Assembly (NCBI GenBank): GCA_017541565.1
Contig: JAFXYU010000127.1
Span: 1-7,929 of the forward strand
DNA: 7,929 nucleotides
Direction: 5' to 3'
Source: a bacterium
GTDB lineage: Bacteria > Cyanobacteriota > Vampirovibrionia > Gastranaerophilales > Gastranaerophilaceae
A program made the translations under genes and the position numbers. The notes below the pieces were generated by a model. It was not told where the DNA came from, did no database searches, and was given only the letters and a program-made list of their open reading frames with translations. Positions 1 to 5,116 of this stretch are shown piece after piece. The stretch's first letter is position 1. Each line of letters starts with the position of its first letter.

Positions 1-255
1 ATGACTAAATGAACTAAAAGCTTTTTGTAAAATATCAAGCGCATATTCAATTCCATTCGTACCAAGCTCATTGTTCATATGCTTATTTACATATATATCT
101 GATTCCGGAGATATAACAAGTACTGCTTTTTGCTTAGAAGGTAGTAACTCTTTATATACTCTAAAAAAACCTTTTTTTGTCTTTTTTAGAGATATTTCTC
201 CAATATTTGTGTTAGCAAAATTTCCAATAAATTCTTTAGCATAACCTACATGCAT
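1..255 (-). CDS. Unrecognised protein, partial (3' end beyond left edge)
   Basis: An open minus-strand frame runs from an ATG at 255 to the window edge, giving 85 codons without a stop. The start is chosen because an AAAGG Shine-Dalgarno-like motif (270-266) lies 10 bases upstream; in-frame GTG codons at 285 and 276 are alternatives, bounded by a stop at 294-292. The peptide begins MHVGYAKEFIGNF, has a lysine-rich stretch near residues 23-36, then a short hydrophobic strand (KAVLVIS, about 43-49) and a probable helix near the visible end (EYALDILQKAF). No signal peptide or membrane segment is seen. I recognise no family, so no function is given. The frame directly upstream (236-388) also looks coding, so this may be the 3' part of a frameshifted gene rather than a complete start. 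That it is coding at all is only moderately supported. Confidence 0.42.
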   Translation of the reverse strand, partial: MHVGYAKEFIGNFANTNIGEISLKKTKKGFFRVYKELLPSKQKAVLVISPESDIYVNKHMNNELGTNGIEYALDILQKAFSSFSH

Positions 256-388
256 ATATATCCAACCTTTCTGCACAATGTTCACTTTGTTCTACGCTTG
301 TTACCCTATCTAAGTTCACTGAACTTTCAAAATTGCCAATTTTATTAAATAATTTACAAAAATTTACAAAATTATCAAACTCTGGCAT
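236..388 (-). pseudogene. Upstream 50-codon ORF, possible 5' part of a frameshifted gene
   Basis: A minus-strand ORF from ATG 388 to TAA 238-236 encodes 50 residues with a normal, mildly amphipathic composition (MPEFDNFVNFCKLFNKIGNF at the start). It overlaps the next minus-strand frame (open from 291 to the left edge) by 56 bases in a different phase. Joining the frames just before the TAA would give a smooth sequence passing from AERLDIYACRL to AKEFIGNF, as expected for a single-base indel in one gene. The frame also stays open upstream of the ATG as far as a TAA at about 432-430. No purine-rich ribosome-binding site precedes the ATG, which argues against an independent intact gene. The alternative is a chance ORF in AT-rich sequence ahead of a real gene starting at 255. 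Confidence 0.3.
351..370. repeat. Perfect 10-bp tandem duplication
   Basis: The decamer AATTTACAAA occurs twice back to back (351-360 and 361-370). It lies inside the 50-codon minus-strand ORF. Removing one copy shifts that frame and soon creates a stop codon, so the duplicated form is the one compatible with coding. It may be a recent slippage event or simply AT-rich simple sequence. Confidence 0.6.
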
Positions 389-436
389 AATAAGATTAAA
401 AGAATTTTGTCGGAATGAATGATGACATTATAAAAA

Positions 437-441
437 AGGAG
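437..441 (+). promoter_or_regulatory. Ribosome-binding site of the cupin gene
   Basis: AGGAG sits 11 bases before the ATG at 453 and is the only good Shine-Dalgarno match nearby. It fixes the start that also leaves an intact signal peptide. No convincing -35/-10 pair could be assigned in the 64 bases between this gene and the divergent minus-strand ORF. Confidence 0.7.
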
Positions 442-452
442 TTAGTACAAAG

Positions 453-866
453 ATGAATTATATAGTAAGATTTGTTTTATTTTTTATTGTGGTAAATCTA
501 TTTGTTACAAATTCGATTTATTCAGCAGAAAAAGAAGTATTACTAAAAACAACCTCCACTTGGGATAATGCGGAATACAAAAAATTAAAAATTAAAAAAC
601 CTGAAGTTACGGTATTAAAAATTATTATTAATGTCGGCGAGCAATTGCCTATGCACAAGCATGATTTGGTTAATGTTGCGTATGTAAAAAAAGGTACTCT
701 GACTGTTATTACGGATGATAACAAAGAAATAACACTCCATGAAGGAGAAAGTTTGCCCGAATTGATTGGCAAATATCATTACGGAAAAAATACCGGAAAA
801 GAGCCGGTTGAACTTGTTGTATTTTATCTCGGAGAAAAAGGGACGCCTCTATCTGTAAATAAATAA
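453..866 (+). CDS. Exported cupin-domain protein
   Basis: A 137-residue small secreted protein with a single cupin barrel. Residues 1-25 form a signal peptide: Arg6, a hydrophobic core at 7-18, and a probable cleavage after SIYSA, so the barrel should act in the periplasm. Cupin motif 1 is G62-x5-H68-x-H70. The usual glutamate ligand is absent, with Asn74 or Val75 at that place. Motif 2 is G98 to G106-x2-H109-x3-N113, matching the family pattern except that Leu104 replaces the usual proline. The likely metal ligands are therefore His68, His70 and His109. Cupins range from enzymes to sugar or metal binders, and the sequence does not show which this is. The gene is the only plus-strand one here, divergent from the ORFs at the left edge and convergent with the AsmA-like gene, so it is probably its own transcription unit. 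Family assignment is firm; the substrate is unknown. Confidence 0.9.
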   Translation: MNYIVRFVLFFIVVNLFVTNSIYSAEKEVLLKTTSTWDNAEYKKLKIKKPEVTVLKIIINVGEQLPMHKHDLVNVAYVKKGTLTVITDDNKEITLHEGESLPELIGKYHYGKNTGKEPVELVVFYLGEKGTPLSVNK

Positions 867-920
867 TTTATCTGATTTATTTCAGAATGCAGTCACTTTC
901 TACAATTTAGATATCTAACC
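867..920. other. Convergent intergenic gap without a clear terminator
   Basis: This 54-base gap separates the stop codons of the plus-strand cupin gene and the minus-strand AsmA-like gene. It contains a 5-bp stem (TCTGA 871-875 with TCAGA 882-886, loop of 6) lacking a following T-run, and a 12-bp palindrome (907-918). The decamer TATCTGATTT occurs at 869-878 and again at 922-931, the second copy lying in the end of the AsmA-like gene. None of these is a standard intrinsic terminator, so how transcription ends here is not evident. Confidence 0.5.
907..918. repeat. 12-bp perfect palindrome between convergent genes
   Basis: TTAGATATCTAA is perfectly self-complementary and ends two bases before the AsmA-like stop codon on the minus strand. 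With no unpaired loop bases it would be a poor RNA hairpin. It could be a protein-binding site or chance in AT-rich DNA. Confidence 0.45.
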
Positions 921-3569
921 CTATCTGATTTCTTTTAGTTTCAAATTAATTTTATTATTATTAATGTCGCCGTTCAGATGGATTCTGTAATAAATTGTAT
1001 TTTTCTCATCAGAACTAATATTCGGAATTTTCGAAAGTTCGGTTTTATATATTTCTTTTGAATTTTCGGGTCTAAACACGACTTTTAAAATTAAGTTTAA
1101 AGGTACACCAAAAATCCTTATCCCTTTAGGTGCTTCTTTACTGTATTTCCAAAACAATTGCAAATCCGCATACTGTTTTTCCATTTCATAATTGCCTTCC
1201 AGAAACATTGCGGACAATTTGTGCCAAGTTGTTATATCTATATTTTTTAATTCTGTATTATGAACGTCAAATGAACCCTTTATATCATCTTTCATTAAAT
1301 CTTTTTGTGATAAATCAAAATTTGTAATTTCGGATAATTTATACTTTGAATCTTTTATCATAAATTCGGTATCACCAAGTTTTGGCAAGAAGCCTTCTTT
1401 AACTTCAAACACACAATGAGCGTCAATAAATTTGAACATATCTTTTGCATTAATATCCACCTTAGCCTGCGCAATACCTTCTATTTGATCCTTTAGGTTA
1501 AGTGTCATTTCCGCAACTTTGTTTGAATTAATATTCTTAGCCTCAAAAGCCATTTTTGAAATATTTTTGGCGAAATCATAAACACCGTCGGCTTTGATTA
1601 TTCCGTCCGCAAAGTTCAAATCATTCATCTTAAATTTAAAAATGTGCTTTTTAAGACTTCCGACAAGTTTAACATTCTTTAGAACAAATTTATCTCTTAT
1701 AATTTCATTGATAGCAATTTCCCAATTATTGATTGTGAGTTCAGATTCTTTTACTTTTTTTGAAAATTCCTTTGAATCTATGTTACCCCCAGATTTACCC
1801 ACAGATTTACCCCCAATTTTACCCCCTTTACCTCTTAATTTATCCCCTGATTTTGCGTTATCAGCCGTTGTCTCAAGAACAAGTTTATCCAAAAACAGTT
1901 TCATATCATAAATTAAAGTTTCGCCAAAGATATTATTTTTTGCACTCAGTTCTGCCGAATATTTTTCGCCCTTGTAAAATCCTTTTGAGGTTATTTTAAA
2001 AATGCCGTTTTGGGTAACTACATGCGCCGTGTCAATCTTGAAAGCCTTGTGTCTTGCTTTAATTATGTCAAAAGTACCCAAAACCTGATTGTTTTTAAAA
2101 TCATATTTTAAATCCCCCTTAAATTCACCGCCTCTTACTTTTTCTCCGAAAGCACCGATTACTGATGTCGGAGCATATCCGTTGGTACGGATTGTGAGGT
2201 ATTGGGGTATAAATTTATCGGGGTTATTTTTATCTATATTTTTTATAAATAAACCGTCACCATATAGAATAACATTTTCTTTGTCGGAGAAATATGAATA
2301 TTTGTATTCTTTCAAATATAAGTCATTATCGTCTTTAAAAGTATTACCGTATATTTTTCTTTTATAATCTCGTAATCCTAAAAAGAAGGAATTATAAATC
2401 AAATCACTTTTTACGGGGATGTCTACGTTATAGTATACATCCGGTTTTCTGTTTTTTATTTTGTATACTAAATTAAAATTAACGGAGTTTAATACAGTAA
2501 GATTCGGAACATAATCAAACTTTGGAGTGAGTGTAGTAAACATCTCTCCAACAACCAGTTTTTTCTCCGGAGTAAGCAAGTCTGTAATATTCAGAGTATG
2601 AGTAACTTTTTCTTTTCCTAATATACCGACCGCCTTCGAGTCTACTGTTTGCCCCCTAAAATTAAAAACAGCCTCTTTAAAGAATAACGGAATATCAAAC
2701 CAAACGGCATTTGCTCCGAGATTATAAGTGGTACAAGTTCCCCAAATGCCGTCTTTATTCCATTTCAGATTTACATTAGCCGTTCCTTTAAAATTTTTGA
2801 AATTTTCAATAAACTTTTTAGAAGGATCTTTTGATTTTTGTAAATGCAGTAATATAGGCATAATCTCTGATGCCGGAAGATTTTTCCCGTTTATTTCAAG
2901 TTCCGGAGATTTATTTTTACCAACCAAAATTCCGTCCAAATACAGGTGAGAATTGCCTAATGATATTTCAAATTTGTTTGCCCTGAGTTCATTTTCCGCA
3001 ACTTGTAAAGAACCCGAATCACCCAATTTTAGAGTTTCTTTTAAAGCCGGAGTATCTATTTTTGCTTTTAATTTTAAAGAATTATCTTTGGTATCAATAT
3101 TTTCCGCATTAATGCTTAGTTTATCCGACTTAAACACACATTTTTTTATATGAATTTCAGGAATATCATTTGGTTCAAATTTACCACTACTCTTTCGTTT
3201 ACTTTTTTTATTTAGCCCTTTTAAACAATTTCCGTCAATAAATATATTATCTGCACTGACTAATGTCAGATTCTTTTGTAACAATTTATAGTTAAGAGCA
3301 AAATTTTTAATATCAGCAGCGGATGTATTATTATTTTTTGCATCTAAACTGTCAATATTAAAATAAACGACAAGTTTCGGGGATATTTTTATATTTAATC
3401 CCGTAATAGTTGTTTCAATTCCCGTTTTTTCAAGAATTAATGATTCCAGTTTGTTTATTGTTGCTTTATTGTTGACTATTGCCGGTAATACACATACGAT
3501 TCCGAGATACAATACTATTAGAAGTGCTAATAAAACACCAAAAACTATCTTAGAAATCTTTTTCAACAA
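921..3569 (-). CDS. AsmA-like inner-membrane-anchored envelope protein
   Basis: An 882-residue protein with one N-terminal membrane helix (about residues 8-32, after KKISK) and a long periplasmic part. The segment after the helix (ATINKLESLILEKTG, then a strand around GLNIKISPKLVVYF) matches the start of AsmA-family proteins. The rest alternates short strands rich in Asn, Lys and Ile, and the last 150 or so residues resemble the AsmA-like C-terminal region. Family members are inner-membrane-anchored proteins thought to bridge the periplasm and carry phospholipids toward the outer membrane; that role here is inferred. The length is nearer to YdbH-type members than to AsmA (about 620) or TamB (about 1260). 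A Gly/Lys low-complexity insert lies at residues 582-597. The start is TTG: a stop codon directly precedes it and the next in-frame ATG lies more than 200 codons inside, past the membrane helix. It follows the TolC-type gene by 9 bases, so it is probably co-transcribed and translationally coupled. Exact subfamily is uncertain. Confidence 0.85.
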   Translation of the reverse strand: MLKKISKIVFGVLLALLIVLYLGIVCVLPAIVNNKATINKLESLILEKTGIETTITGLNIKISPKLVVYFNIDSLDAKNNNTSAADIKNFALNYKLLQKNLTLVSADNIFIDGNCLKGLNKKSKRKSSGKFEPNDIPEIHIKKCVFKSDKLSINAENIDTKDNSLKLKAKIDTPALKETLKLGDSGSLQVAENELRANKFEISLGNSHLYLDGILVGKNKSPELEINGKNLPASEIMPILLHLQKSKDPSKKFIENFKNFKGTANVNLKWNKDGIWGTCTTYNLGANAVWFDIPLFFKEAVFNFRGQTVDSKAVGILGKEKVTHTLNITDLLTPEKKLVVGEMFTTLTPKFDYVPNLTVLNSVNFNLVYKIKNRKPDVYYNVDIPVKSDLIYNSFFLGLRDYKRKIYGNTFKDDNDLYLKEYKYSYFSDKENVILYGDGLFIKNIDKNNPDKFIPQYLTIRTNGYAPTSVIGAFGEKVRGGEFKGDLKYDFKNNQVLGTFDIIKARHKAFKIDTAHVVTQNGIFKITSKGFYKGEKYSAELSAKNNIFGETLIYDMKLFLDKLVLETTADNAKSGDKLRGKGGKIGGKSVGKSGGNIDSKEFSKKVKESELTINNWEIAINEIIRDKFVLKNVKLVGSLKKHIFKFKMNDLNFADGIIKADGVYDFAKNISKMAFEAKNINSNKVAEMTLNLKDQIEGIAQAKVDINAKDMFKFIDAHCVFEVKEGFLPKLGDTEFMIKDSKYKLSEITNFDLSQKDLMKDDIKGSFDVHNTELKNIDITTWHKLSAMFLEGNYEMEKQYADLQLFWKYSKEAPKGIRIFGVPLNLILKVVFRPENSKEIYKTELSKIPNISSDEKNTIYYRIHLNGDINNNKINLKLKEIR
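1779..1826 (-). repeat. Four 12-base G-rich tandem repeats within the AsmA-like gene
   Basis: Read on the coding strand, four imperfect 12-base units follow each other: GGGGGTAAAATT, GGGGGTAAATCT, GTGGGTAAATCT and GGGGGTAACATA. They encode GGKI, GGKS, VGKS and GGNI (residues 582-597), preceded by further Gly/Lys codons. Unit length is a multiple of three, so copy-number change would keep the frame. The G-runs are striking in such an AT-rich region and could form a guanine quadruplex on the coding strand. Confidence 0.8.
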
Positions 3570-3575
3570 TTACAT

Positions 3576-3580
3576 CCCTT
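3576..3580 (-). promoter_or_regulatory. Ribosome-binding site deciding the TTG start of the AsmA-like gene
   Basis: On the minus strand AAGGG overlaps the stop codon of the TolC-type gene (TAA, 3581-3579). It lies 6 bases before the first TTG (3569) and 9 bases before a second TTG (3566). An ATG-TAA pair (3575-3570) fills the spacer in the same frame, so neither that ATG nor any upstream codon can start the protein. The layout suggests re-initiation by ribosomes ending the channel gene. Confidence 0.65.
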
Positions 3581-5042
3581 ATAAATCTTCTTTAGTAATA
3601 TTTAAAACAGTTTCATTTTTAAGTTTTAAAGGTAACCCTATCTCTCGTTCCAAACTTGCGGCAGTAGTATTGTAATTGAGCATTGCATTATAGAAATCCA
3701 AACGAGCATTTAAGTATGTGTTTTCACCGTCTTTAAGTTCTATAGCGTCTCCGACGCCTGCCTTATATCTTCCGGTTACCTGTCTGTATTGCTCTTTTGC
3801 CTGATCCAATGCGAGTTTTGCAATTACAATTGCTTCTTTATCCGTTTCTAAATCCATGTAACTCTTTTTGACATTGTAATAAACTTCGTGTTTTGTGTCT
3901 TCTAATTGAGCAAGCGCTTTTTTATATTCCGCACGGGCTTGGTCTACCTGTTTTTTCTGTCTTAGGATATTGAAAGAAGTATAACTGAGTCCTACACCAA
4001 CTTGTCCCGACCGAAGATCGTATTCATGTCCGATACCGTTATTATAACTTCCATAAATACCTATATCCGGTGCAAATTCTCTTCTTGTTGCTCTGAGGTT
4101 CATTTTAGCAGCATCGGCATTCTTTTTTGCCATAATAAGTTCCGGTCTGACATCATAAGCAGTTTTTATTGCATCTTCCTCTGTTATATCAAATAAGTTC
4201 AAAGTAAGTTGGTCAGAAAGTTCATAATTTGTATACTCAGGTACGCCCATTATTCTGGATAGTTGAACCTTTGCAACATTTAGAGTATTTTTTGCACTTA
4301 CCAAATTTAATTTTGCTTTTCCCAAGTTATATTCGGCTGTGACAACATCAATTTTCGGTTTTGTACCGTAGCGATAAAATCCCCACGCTTGATCTAATTG
4401 AAGTTGATAATCCGTAACCGTATCTTCATAAACTTGAACTTGTGCTTGCGCAAATAAAATATTATAGTATGCGGTTTTGATATTATAAATAATTGTATTA
4501 ATTGTTTCTTTTGTATCTTCTTGTGCCGCTTCATAAGTCCTTTTTGCCATATCTGCATTTGCTTTTGTTTTACCAAAATCAAATATCAACATATCAGCCG
4601 ACACGGAAGGAATATATCCCATTGTTACGTATTGTTTCATAGGACTGCCATAAGGTCCGCCGCCGCTATATTTGTTACCGCTTCTTGAAATATCTAAACC
4701 TGCACTTATTGAAGGGAAATAGTTTGCCCACGCTTGTGCAATTTTGGTTTTATATGCTTCTTCGTTATATATTGAAGCCTGAATGCTCGGATTGTAATTT
4801 ATAGCATTATTGATGCAGTCTTCGAGTGAAAAAACGGAATGTACTTCATTTGTATATGGCGGTTTTTCTTCCTGTACTTTTTTAGATTTCTTTACCTTCT
4901 TTGAAGAACTTATATTGACTGCTTGTGTATTGTTCTTACTCTTCTTAAAACTAAATGCGTCCGCATTATTTACCGAACAAAAAACAAAACACGACAGTAC
5001 TATCAAACTTATAATTTTTTTATTAAATCTCATACTCTTCAT
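3579..5042 (-). CDS. TolC-family outer-membrane efflux channel
   Basis: A 487-residue outer-membrane efflux protein that would form the trimeric exit duct for the RND pump encoded just upstream. Residues 1-29 look like a signal peptide with cleavage after NADA. Residues 30-65 form a lysine/serine-rich linker with repeated KK pairs. Two homologous halves follow (about 70-265 and 280-480), as in the OEP family. Each has a long coiled-coil helix region, and the matching joints read DMLIFDFGKTKANADMAKR in half one and LSYTSFNILRQKKQVDQAR in half two. Other family-like segments are SLEDCINNAINYNPSI and FYRYGTKPKIDVVTAEYNLG. The length is normal for TolC proteins. The first ATG (5042) is chosen because AAGAGA lies about 9 bases upstream; an in-frame ATG at 5033 is poorly spaced from any Shine-Dalgarno site. 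TolC-like proteins also serve type I secretion, but adjacency to the RND gene favours efflux. The family call is firm. Confidence 0.96.
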   Translation of the reverse strand: MKSMRFNKKIISLIVLSCFVFCSVNNADAFSFKKSKNNTQAVNISSSKKVKKSKKVQEEKPPYTNEVHSVFSLEDCINNAINYNPSIQASIYNEEAYKTKIAQAWANYFPSISAGLDISRSGNKYSGGGPYGSPMKQYVTMGYIPSVSADMLIFDFGKTKANADMAKRTYEAAQEDTKETINTIIYNIKTAYYNILFAQAQVQVYEDTVTDYQLQLDQAWGFYRYGTKPKIDVVTAEYNLGKAKLNLVSAKNTLNVAKVQLSRIMGVPEYTNYELSDQLTLNLFDITEEDAIKTAYDVRPELIMAKKNADAAKMNLRATRREFAPDIGIYGSYNNGIGHEYDLRSGQVGVGLSYTSFNILRQKKQVDQARAEYKKALAQLEDTKHEVYYNVKKSYMDLETDKEAIVIAKLALDQAKEQYRQVTGRYKAGVGDAIELKDGENTYLNARLDFYNAMLNYNTTAASLEREIGLPLKLKNETVLNITKEDL

Positions 5043-5116
5043 TTTCGTTATTCTCTTTGTATTTTTATATTATTATTGCACAAATCAAAAGAATTTGTAT
5101 CGTCTTTTTGTTGTGT
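5043..5116 (-). promoter_or_regulatory. RND-channel spacer with small inverted repeat
   Basis: This 74-base gap lies between the RND stop codon and the channel ATG. It holds the channel's AAGAGA ribosome-binding site and an AT-only-loop inverted repeat, ACAAAT/ATTTGT (5080-5085 with 5093-5098, loop of 7). The stem is weak and is not followed by a T-run on the minus strand, so it is not a terminator. TATAAA-like sequence follows it, but no well-spaced -35 element was found. Read-through transcription from the pump gene is therefore the simplest view, with a secondary promoter possible. Confidence 0.3.

Noticed and set aside
407..433. Promoter-like TTGTCG with CATTAT or TTATAA upstream of the cupin gene
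   Set aside because: The spacings are wrong (about 13-15) and transcription would begin almost on the ribosome-binding site; AT-rich sequence gives such matches by chance.
518..772. 84-codon minus-strand ORF inside the cupin gene
   Set aside because: It lies wholly antisense to a well-supported exported cupin with signal peptide and ribosome-binding site.
871..886. Possible intrinsic terminator after the cupin gene
   Set aside because: The stem has only 5 pairs, is mostly A/T, and has no T-run downstream on either strand.
1594..1911. 105-codon plus-strand ORF with a proline-rich repeat (LPTDLPPILPP)
   Set aside because: The proline repeat is the reverse complement of the Gly/Lys 12-base repeat in the AsmA-like gene, so it is a by-product of that repeat.
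4931..5042. Lipoprotein signal (VLSC) in the TolC-type protein
   Set aside because: The residues before the cysteine fit the lipobox poorly (Leu at -2), and a normal signal peptidase I site (NADA) follows; a lipoprotein form is less likely.
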